The notes beneath the pieces were generated by a model. It did no database searches, was not told the origin of the DNA, and saw only the letters and a program-made list of their open reading frames with translations. From contig OZ023262.1 of the NCBI GenBank assembly GCA_964006375.1, forward strand, positions 197,370,778-197,434,777: a stretch of 64,000 nt of DNA, read 5' to 3'. Source of the DNA: Tillus elongatus (lineage: Eukaryota > Arthropoda > Insecta > Coleoptera > Cleridae). Positions 51,946 to 64,000 of this stretch are shown in pieces. The position numbers were made by a program, and so were the translations under genes. Positions within the stretch are counted from its first letter, which is position 1. Every line of letters begins with the position of its first letter.

Positions 51946-52065
51946 GCCTTGGAAATGGATTTCGGGGGTCCTAATTCGTGCTCATTTGTAGAAATTTTCC
52001 GAAAATATCACCATCGATACCTCTCTATTAGTGATATTTCTTAATGAAAATTCACTAAAACATAA
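51725..52065 (+). mobile_element. HINE-like element 3' part with (TA)n
   Basis: Body remnant AACTCATCCAAGCCATTAAC, (TA)n at 51873-51940, then GGGGGTCCTAATTCGTGCTC, CCATCGATACCTCTCTATTA and hairpin TAGTGATATTTC...AAATTCACTA ending about 52060. The 5' terminus is absent. Confidence 0.75.
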
Positions 52066-52339
52066 ATTTGGATTTATGTTTAGTTTACATTAGTTTAGGA
52101 TACTTTAAGTTAGTTTAATAAGTTTATTTTAGTCTAGTTAAATTTACTTGTAAAATTTATAAATATTGAGCTACTAATACATTTTCCTTATGTCTATCCA
52201 TTTGTTTCTACCCTATCTTATAGCAGCTATATCTTGTTTCTTCTGCCAAAAGTAGCCCTGATTGGCTCCTGGGATTGAAGTATTGTGTGCCTGTGTTACT
52301 TTCTTATATTAAAAAAAATCTTAAAGAGAAAAAACTTCG

Positions 52340-52470
52340 AGACGCAGCAAGTGCGTTATGGTAGCAAATGTTCATGAAATGTGTCAAAGTTTAATAACTA
52401 AATTTTTTATAGACCTACAAAGTGAAATTTTGGTATGTGGTAAGGTCTTTTCCATGTATAGTAATTTTTA
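52340..52470 (+). mobile_element. HINE-like element 5' half, split by mariner insertion
   Basis: GACGCAGCAAGTGCGTTATG followed by GTAGCAAATGTTCATG. The body runs to about 52465 (GGTAAGGTCTTTTCC). The continuation of the body (AAATTTCATCAAAATAGC) is found at 55614, beyond the mariner. Confidence 0.7.
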
Positions 52471-52769
52471 TTTGGCAAATGAATCATACAATGTATTATA
52501 CATAGAAGCTTTGCTTGTGCATGTGATTAATACAATTTCAATATAAATGTCCAATAGGTAATAACGCCAAAAGTATTTGAAACTGTCGCATTAAAATTTT
52601 CTTAAGGAAATGAATTAGAAAGACACAGTTATCCTTTCCACCAATACTTCTGCCATAGCCACATTATTCACTCTCTATTTTACATATATAAAACTTCTCC
52701 ATTTATAATTTTGTTTGCCAAAAAGTACAAATATAATATTTGACAACAAATTTTGATATGTGCTTGTCA

Positions 52770-55605
<2,836 letters not shown>

Positions 55606-55610
55606 TATAT

Positions 55611-55802
55611 GCTAAATTTCATCAAAATAGCTTTGTAATTTTCGTAGATAAAATTTTTTTCGAAAAAAACTTAAAATTTTTCCGCAAAACCTTTCCGATT
55701 TTCCTGGATAACAAACGCATCCAATCTATTGATAAAATAAAGGCACCTGCCGAGTTTAATTAACATCGGTTAATTCGTTTTTGAGTTATCGGTTGGATAC
55801 TC

Positions 55803-55900
<98 letters not shown>

Positions 55901-56020
55901 TGCAACTGACTCTGGATATGGGTTTTAGAGGTCCTAGTTCGCGCTTAACTGAATTTTGCAAAGTCTCACCATCGATACCTCTCTATTAGTGGATTTTTTC
56001 CATAAAAAAAATACTAAAAA
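55611..56020 (+). mobile_element. HINE-like element 3' half, split by mariner insertion
   Basis: Continues the copy begun at 52340: TTTCATCAAAATAGCTTTGT, GATTTTCCTGGATAACAAAC and GAGTTATCGGTTGGATAC, then (TA)n at 55806-55897. The 3' end is ATGGGTTTTAGAGGTCCTAG ... CCATCGATACCTCTCTATTA. Its terminal hairpin is weakened (ATACTAAAAAG). Confidence 0.78.
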
Positions 56021-56899
56021 GATATGTGTGTGTGTGTTTTATATAGGTGTATACATATATGTGTATATTGTATGCAAATAGCCTCAGTTATAAATTGATT
56101 CATTTCGCACTTCATACACCCACTCTTTTATAATATGTAGTATTATTTACTTATAAATTCTAATCACAATCATTATCTGTAAGTTAAACAGACCTTACCG
56201 TCTTACCATTTCTAAAAGTGGTATAAAAATAAGCCTGTGGCTAACGGAACTTATTTTCCAAAGACACCCTCTATACACAGACACACACAATTATAATAGT
56301 GAGGCGGATAGCTGTAGTGAGCCAATATGAATTGACATGCTGTATAATACTGTTGATTCCTGAGTAAATTGTGTTAATCATGCCAGACGTCTCTAACCCA
56401 TTCTCCTATTATATTCATACGTTGCTTACCCTACGCTATTTTAAAATCGTTTGCGCATATCTCCATTGAAAATGATGTATTGCAGAGAGTATACCCATTA
56501 GTTCACATCGTTCTTTGATGTATTCAGGATAAGCTATTTAGGCGTAGTGCTTACATTAGCAGCTTTCGTGGAAATAAATGAAAGCTGGTAGAAAACAGCA
56601 GGTGTGACGCTTGTGCTTTATCGTTGAAAAAGTAGCAAATAATGTCGCTCTGTACAATCATGGAATGCTTTCTGGCGTAAAATTACTCTGCGCCTGCATA
56701 GAAATTAAAAACTCTTTTGTCCACGAATAACTTGCAAAAGCTGCATCAAAAAGAGTTATTATACAGAAACTTATAACGAACATATTATGTTTTTACATGC
56801 TAACGCGTACGGAGAATTTTGTGCTTTTTTTGTTCGCTTTTGCTTCCAAGTTCTTTAACAGGAAAAAGCTGCATGCGTCATGCGTTGATTAAGTACATA
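56021..56899. other. Stretch with no recognised gene
   Basis: A short (TG)n run follows the HINE-like end at 56022-56036. Otherwise nothing. Confidence 0.5.
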
Positions 56900-57164
56900 C
56901 ACTGGGTCTATAATGTAACGCGTAAATTCAATAAAGTTGAAAGGAAACAGGTCGATTTTTATTTTAAAAAACTAACTTTTTGATAGAAATAACTCACCCT
57001 TCCGTTATAGCTCTTCAAAGGGTAGAGCTACCCTTTCGGAATTTTGAAATTGGCTACTAGGTAGTGTGATACATCTTTTTAACGCTAATCTAATTTTGTA
57101 TTCAGCGACACCAATTGTGTGTGATAACATTTTTATTATCAATAACACCTAACGCCAGTGAAGC

Positions 57165-57990
57165 CTATAAAGAATTACTTAGTTCTGTCTTATCTAACCA
57201 AATGTTCAAAATGCCCGCCTTCTTGTACCTGAGAATGTCCCAAACGATCAACAAATTTTTGTTGGACTCTATAATCTCTGGAGTAATATTAGTACATTCA
57301 TGTATAATTATTGTTTTTAATTCGTCGATAGTCTCTGGTTTACTTTTAAAACCCACATTCGTCAAATGACCCTATAGAAAAAATATAAGGGAGTTAGGTC
57401 AGGTGATCTTGCTGGCCACTCTATTGCACCGCGCCTGCCAATCAATCTGCTGGGAAATTGTTGATCCAGATACTGCCGAACATTAAGGTCGTAATGCGCG
57501 TGGCAACATGTTATTGATACCATGGGTTTATGATTTACCATACCAGCATTGTGTCCCTCAGGAAATAAGTTCAATAGCGTTCAAATGAGACTTTGCTGTA
57601 AAAGTTGTAGATATCGTGGTCCATTTATAGTTCCATAAAAAAGTAGGGATGAATAATCCTACTCCTAACAATTCCCGCCTAAACATTTACGTTTTGTGGA
57701 TATTGTGTGTGATTCTGTCGCATTCATATTGGATTTTCCCTTAACCAATATCTGATGTTTTGACGGTTAACTTCTCTACGTAGTGTAAAAGTGGATTCGT
57801 CCGAAAACAGAATATTCGGTGTTGGAGAAACATATTGGTACGCCCCTGTCTCTTTAACTTTATTGGGTTGCAGTATCCTTTAAGTTTCTACCTGAAAGTA
57901 GTTATTTCTCGATTTCACAATTCTTTCCAATCTGCTGGTAATCTTTATCTTTTAGCCGTCTGTATCGCATTAGATTTACGCATGAACATT
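57165..57990 (-). pseudogene. Tc1/mariner-type transposase, central and C-terminal part (element D)
   Basis: Minus strand. MRYRRLKDKDYQQIGKNCEI is at about 57985-57925. The first catalytic block ILFSDESTFTLRREVNRQNI is at about 57815-57755, then RYWLRENP. After several stops the second block region (about 57510) reads SITCCHAHYDLNVRQYLDQQ, where the QQDGAPPHY motif has lost its Asp. Then FPSRLIGRRGAIEWPARSPD and LTPL (third Asp kept, about 57420-57385). The C-terminal frame 57365-57165 reads KPETIDELKTIIIHECTNIT. It continues the N-terminal half found 2.5 kb away. Confidence 0.8.
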
Positions 57991-58596
57991 GCCATACAAA
58001 GAATACTTATATACCGTTAGGTCCATTATTGTTAGACGCACCCAGTGGATTTTCTTCACTAAGAATAAATCTTCTACCTAGTTGGCCATTCTGTATTACT
58101 GAAATTATGTTGTGTCAACTACGTCACCTAGCGTTACGCGAAAGCTCGATAAAAGCAAGCCTTTCGCAAGGTATAAGTCAGTTCGACCTCCTCTTCTTAA
58201 ATTCTTGGGACTCCGAGTTCCCAATTTTCTACTTAAACACCGCTCGCGTGTTTAAGCCATTCTACAGTGCCGTTCTACAACGAATCTCATCTTCATCGCT
58301 TTTTGGGACTTCTAAGATCCCGATCTTCTACCTAAACATCGCTAGTGTGATTACGCCACTTCAGTTCAAGCTCCAGTCTTCCTACAGTTCCGTTCGTACA
58401 GTATTACAGTGAAAAGTCAGTGTTTTCTTCGAAATTAGAAAGTATACCCGCAGTTAAATGCAATAGCAAGTAGCTAATAAGATGGTGAAATCTCCTGAAT
58501 AACCCATTAAATCAAGTGTAAAACCGCAAATTGTAAATAAATGTTAAGTTCAAAGTGTATATATTAACAATACAACATATATAAATATAAAAAACT
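57991..58596. other. Unassigned insert inside element D
   Basis: Holds an imperfect direct repeat of about 55 bp (58205 and 58303, TTGGGACT...CTAC.TAAACA) and a 127-codon plus frame (58029-58412) without recognised family. Confidence 0.4.
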
Positions 58597-58599
58597 CGG

Positions 58600-59165
<566 letters not shown>

Positions 59166-59804
59166 ACCTATTTACAAATGAACTTTAATAAGATATTATG
59201 CTGTGACAATACCTCTCTCAAGCACCCTAAAATATAATCAAAATGTGCACAGTTATATATGTTTTATTTCTTTTTCCCTTGTCTTAATACACTACATATT
59301 TAATTTACTTATTTGATTTCATAAATAGTCGGTTAATAGTGACTTGGAATGAAGTAGACACCACATCTTCAAACATATTAAGAGAATATGAGTAAATCAA
59401 CAGCAACTGGAAATGAATTCGGTCAGTCGCCCAGCCACGTGGTTAAAAAACACTGTTTGTATAAGTAGTTTAGTTACAACTCTAGCTCTAAATAAAAGGA
59501 CTGTAACAGCGGCAGAAGCAGAAGTCAATGGAAGGTTTGTGTATTCGGAAAGAAACTATTGACTATTAATAACAACAATTGACTAAAAACACTGCGAGTT
59601 GTAAGGCAAAAATAATTATACTACAGAGGTGATAAATGATAATACATTACAATAGGGTTATATATAATCGTAAATGCTTCCAATGATTAACAATCAGTGA
59701 ATTCAGTATTATTGACATTTCTCGGAAACTTACAAATGAATTTCATGAGTCAATAAGAAAAGCATTGACTAACCAACAGCAACCACATACTTATGATTTA
59801 AACA
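59166..59804. other. Unassigned stretch inside element D
   Basis: No motif found on either strand. Confidence 0.4.
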
Positions 59805-60348
<544 letters not shown>

Positions 60349-60449
60349 GTGTATTATTGAAATCTTCTGGAATCCAGTGCACCTAGAGTTATAAATACAG
60401 TCCACATACAGTTCACATCTTCAAGATGTTCTTCTTCCAACGCTAATTA

Positions 60450-60946
60450 GCAAAGCCGACTAGTTAAAGAGGGTGGGATCAATCCACCTGCAAAACATTG
60501 GGGTAAGAAGACAAGCTCTTTCTGCCCCATTCGGTACTTGCAAAGAGTTATCACTACATTTAGTCATTAATGTTGAACAAAGCTGCATCCTTCAGTTTGT
60601 ATCGTCATTGGATCGCTCCTGCAAAAGCTGTATTTTTATAAGGATGAAGCTTTTCAAGTTTTAATACTTTATCTGCCGTCTGAAATGGAATTCCATTGTC
60701 TCGGCCAATTTGTTGAACGATTCTCTTCCACTGAGAATAAGAAGTTTAATTTTACTTCTTCAGTTATAGACTGGCGACGTGTTTTTGGAAAACCTCCACG
60801 ACAGACGATTCACGAAATTTCTTATATATTCGACTCACTGTTGTTTGACATATCAGGATATATAGACACCTCTGCCTAAGTTTCGATCCTATCTCATAAC
60901 CAATCATCATTAGAAATTCAATTATTTGAGCTACTAATAAACGCAT
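60450..60946 (-). pseudogene. Tc1/mariner-type transposase, N-terminal part (element D)
   Basis: The ATG at 60946 gives MRLLVAQIIEFLMMIGYEIG, then TTVSRIYKKFRESSVVEVFQ (HTH-like) and a stop at 60764. A shifted frame continues with VQQIGRDNGIPFQTADKVLK and LEKLHPYKN (about 60730-60640), ending near RYKLKDA, which overlaps the start of the 57990 fragment by about ten codons. Read together the two halves give the expected motif order of the family. Confidence 0.7.
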
Positions 60947-61599
60947 TTCACCAACAATTTACCAATTAATTTGTAAAATCAAAAGTGGAAAATTTTACGT
61001 ATACACTTTGAACGACAACCTAAACGTAAATTTACTACTATTATCTGTAGATTGTATTATTATTAAACTTTGGCTTGATAAGTTTTTATGACACATGTCA
61101 CAGAGCAGATAATTGTTATTATCAGTCGATTATTAGAGATACGACATAGCATGCAACAAAATCTCTAAGAGTTCTTTTCGTACAAAAATCCCAACATTTT
61201 GAACAGTGTTTACAGACTTTCAGATATTTAAGTATCATATCCGTATGATAAGGCTCGACTATGTAATTCTTTACAGGCTTCACTTATGTGAGGTGTTACT
61301 GATAATAAAAATGTTATTATTCACTTTGTTTAATTACTATAAAAAATGGTGCTTCTGAAGAGAGAATTTGATTAGCTTGAAAAAGATGCATCAAACTACC
61401 CACCATCCAATTTCAAAATTTCGGAGGGGTAGCTACCCTTTGAAGAGGTATAACGATAGGGATGAGATTTATATATCAAAAAGTTAGTTTTTTACAATAA
61501 AAATCGACCTGTTTTTGAATTTTCCTTAATAATAGTTACCTTCAATTTTATTGAATTTATGCGTTGCTGCATAGATGCAGTGTATGAGGACATAATAAA

Positions 61600-61829
61600 A
61601 CAGTCAGAGAGAAAATATGATTATAAACACAAATTATTTTATTATTTGACATAATTCCCCATCAACAGATTTATCACCACGAATCTTTGTCCAAATTCAA
61701 AATAAAATAAAATAAGAAATGTTAAATTTTAAAAAGATAATTTAAATTTTCTTTGACATTTAGAAAAGTATTTAATGTGTTGTCTTGAAAATTGGTACCG
61801 ATCTTATTTTCATAGTGCTAAAAAGTGTC
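61600..61829. other. AT-rich stretch, nothing recognised
   Basis: No supported signal. Confidence 0.5.
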
Positions 61830-61830
61830 T

Positions 61831-61995
61831 GGGCGCAGCAAGTGCGTTATGGTGGCGAATTCTATTTTAATTGTTTAAAAAATACCATAGTGTAAACTTG
61901 AAATATTAAATGTGATCCAACTTTCCTCGCCAACGGACATATTCAACCAATGGACACAATAACTACGCTTTCCAAGATATAAATAGTCACAAAAA
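61831..61995 (+). mobile_element. HINE-like element 5' fragment
   Basis: GCGCAGCAAGTGCGTTATGG followed by TGGCGAATTCTATTTT. Weakly recognisable body to about 61995 (TTCCTCGCCAACGGACATAT). No TA core. Confidence 0.65.
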
Positions 61996-62039
61996 TGTTT
62001 TTGACAAAAATGAAGAAAAATGTTGTACTAAAATTTTCA

Positions 62040-63245
62040 AACAATTTCTATCGCCAAAATTGAATATGAAACATATCTGAACGGACGTACACAATATACC
62101 CATATAGATGACTCGGACAGCGGAGAGGAGATTGTGGAGTTCCCCAGGGAAAAATACTGCAATCGATGCTGTTCTTGATCTATGTGAACCGGTTGTATGA
62201 AAGCTCCAAAGTAGGTAGTAGTAAAATTATTTCTTTTGCAGATGATACTGTAATTGTATATAGAGATATAATAAAAAGTAAAAGAAAAGGCAGAAGAAGA
62301 GTTGAAAAAAAACGGTTTGGCGCACACCTACCAGCGGTCAAATACTCTACAACAAAATTCATGGCCTCTTCATACTACAAAAACTCGCAGCTAACTGTAG
62401 CCATTTGAAAGTTAAAGCATTATGCCAAAATGAAGACCGGTGCATCGGTCTAACCGATAAAATTAAATATCTGGGCATTCACTTAGACAGTAACCTAAAG
62501 TGGGATAAACAAGTCACAGAAATCGTAAAAAACTAAGACGTGTGCCCTATAATTTTAAAGTTCTTCAAAAAATTCTGTCAGTTAAACAAATGATCACACT
62601 ATATCATACATTAGCAAGGTCAATACTCGAATATGGCATATTAGGTTGAGGAATGATTTCTAAATGTTATCACAACTCAGTTAAAGTGATTCAAAAAAGG
62701 CTTCTGAAAATAATATTTAATAAAAATTTTAAATACCCAACTGAAAGCTATATAAAGAAACCAAAATATTAGACGTAAGGCAATTGTTTATTCGCAGATT
62801 ATTGATATTTCATCACGTAAACAAAAAACGGATAAGGTATGTCGACCAGAAATATGCACAAGAACTAGGACTGCAAAAAATACCACCTATCTCGTGTAAG
62901 AAAAATGACAGGACAAAAAGCTGTATGACATATATAATCTGCTTCCCTCAGCAATCACAACAATAAAAAGTTTATTTCGTTTTAAAAAACAAACGGAAAA
63001 GTGGATTCTAGGACAGGAGAGGGAGTACTTGCACAAAATTAGCGAAAATGCAAACACGCTCCCCACTTAAATTGAACATATCAATATTAGGAAACCCTCA
63101 GAATACCACACTCAAAATGTTGTTACATATATGTAAAATACCACCATCCGTAAAGATACAATTATGTTTAGAATTTACTCTACTTTTATTTGTTGATGTT
63201 AGATTATTGGAAAGACATATACAATTCTATATTAAAAGCTTCGAA
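62040..63245 (+). pseudogene. LINE ORF2 fragment (RT to C-terminus)
   Basis: Plus strand. YLNGRTQYTHIDDSDSGEE (about 62065-62125) shifts frame into CGVPQGKILQSMLFLIYVNR (about 62133-62190), equivalent to GVPQGS.LGP.LFLIYVNDL with the key Asp changed. The catalytic box is IISFADDTVIVYRD (about 62228-62270). Downstream are KYLGIHLDSNLKWDKQVTEI (about 62468-62525), ITLYHTLARSILEYGILG and QKRLLKIIFNKNFKYPTESY (about 62690-62750). The tail includes SLFRFKKQTEKWILGQEREY (about 62970-63030). Several stops and shifts. Most like Jockey/CR1-type or R1-type RTs; the clade is not certain. Confidence 0.72.
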
Positions 63246-63590
63246 TAGCTCACAAACAAGCCTTCGCTTTAGTGAGTCGGAATCGTATAATGTTGTATTA
63301 TCACAGTTGTTATAGTAGTTTTTGTACGGAAATTGTTGCTCAAAGGTTTTTTGATTGCAGGTTATGTATACCTATTAGATTATTTTATGTTTATACAAAG
63401 CTTTCATATAAAAACTAGCCACTCTTAATAATTTCTTTATCAAGGAAATCTGGTTAAAAAACAGGTCCAATGGGTTTTCGAGGGGCACGTTCAAAAATAG
63501 TATTTTCGGAATTTTACTTTTCACCCCCTAAGCCCGAGTCACCCCAACTTTATAATTTTAAATGACACCCCCTAGCTTGAGATACATCAT
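63246..63590. other. Stretch with no recognised gene
   Basis: May be the LINE 3' flank. Nothing definable. Confidence 0.4.
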
Positions 63591-64000
63591 TTTAAAGGTA
63601 TTTAAAATCCTAATCCAACGGCGTTCACGAAATTTAAATCCACCGCCAACTTTTGAATTTAGAAGAAAAACGTCATCAAATTCGGAATATTTAAAAAATA
63701 TATATTTAACAGTTTAAGACAATAACCTACTTTAGTAAGTGCTCAAAGTGCCCTCCGTTGTTAGCTTAACAATAAAATAGTTGACTGTCGAATTTTTTCT
63801 AACATTTGAATTGTTTCTATCAATAATTTTTCTGAGCGTAATGTTGTTGTAAATTTAGCTCCCCGGTGCCATTTGCGGCTATCAATTTTCCTGGTACGAG
63901 GTGATAAGGGAACGATAACGCCCGTGTTTAATTTAACGATAAATTTAAGATAAAAAGCCAGTTTTACTTTCTTGATAACTTTGTTACTTATTTGTATTTA
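63591..64000 (-). mobile_element. Possible edge of another Tc1/mariner element
   Basis: On the minus strand AACAACGGAGGGCACTTTGA (63763-63744) reads NNGGHFEHLLK, the usual C-terminal tail of the mariner-like transposases here (compare GGHFEHL at 8.39 kb). A TIR-like AT-rich segment lies at 63590-63720. The rest of the transposase would lie right of the window; what is visible upstream (63900-63770) is degraded. Confidence 0.35.

Noticed and set aside
58029..58412. 127-codon plus frame with internal repetition
   Set aside because: The repetition follows a DNA direct repeat, no known domain, and it lies inside a transposon insert.

Overview
The window looks like a transposon-rich, intron- or intergenic-scale stretch of an arthropod genome, most likely an insect. 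It is AT-rich, and every coding signal I can recognise belongs to a mobile element typical of insects: long-TIR Tc1/mariner elements, piggyBac, Penelope-like elements, Jockey/CR1- and I-type LINEs, Helitron-type elements and tRNA-derived SINEs. I find no convincing host gene, no structural rRNA or functional tRNA, and nothing prokaryotic. The species cannot be named from the sequence.

Layout. 0-16 kb: degenerate Tc1/mariner transposase pieces on the minus strand (3.1-5.1, 8.1-9.4 and 13.45-13.8 kb), an unassigned repeat-type coding remnant at 1.1-1.45 kb, a Helitron-like 3' end with an inverted partial copy (10.3-10.85 kb), a tRNA-like SINE head (11.45 kb) and long unassigned AT-rich stretches. 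16.1-19.2 kb: a nearly full-length but dead Jockey/CR1-type LINE. 19.2-20.8 kb: a minus-strand LINE tail and a broken piggyBac transposase. 21.3-25.7 kb: a head-to-tail array of compound short elements with (TA)n cores. 25.7-30.1 kb: mostly AT-rich sequence with isolated (TA)n tracts and a possible hAT-type remnant. 30.2-33.1 kb: a Penelope-like element with RT and GIY-YIG remnants in an inverted arrangement, broken by a (TA)n element. 33.15-35.6 kb: a LINE tail, a tRNA-derived SINE and another (TA)n element. 36.6-36.9 kb: a perfect 93-bp-arm palindrome carrying a hammerhead-ribozyme-like core. 37-45.7 kb: nested very long inverted repeats built around two Tc1/mariner elements. 45.9-49.6 kb: a second Penelope RT fragment followed by an I-type LINE with a 561-codon open RT frame. 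51.7-56.0 kb: a (TA)n element split by a mariner. 56.9-61.6 kb: a mariner split by (TA)n elements. 62.0-63.25 kb: a third LINE fragment.

Two features dominate. First, about twenty copies or fragments of one short family share a terminus containing GCAGCAAGTGCGTTATGGTAG, a central (TA)n tract and a 3' GTGAATTTT...AAAATTCAC hairpin. This architecture resembles Helentron-associated elements (HINE/DINE-1 type). Second, Tc1/mariner elements with unusually long terminal inverted repeats lie against (TA)n tracts, which fits their TA target preference. The (TA)n elements therefore appear to seed landing sites for the mariners, which produces the nested, palindromic architecture.

Almost every element has stops, frameshifts or lost catalytic residues, so the region reads as an old to middle-aged transposon accumulation. 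All assignments rest on motif recognition by eye; no database search was possible.
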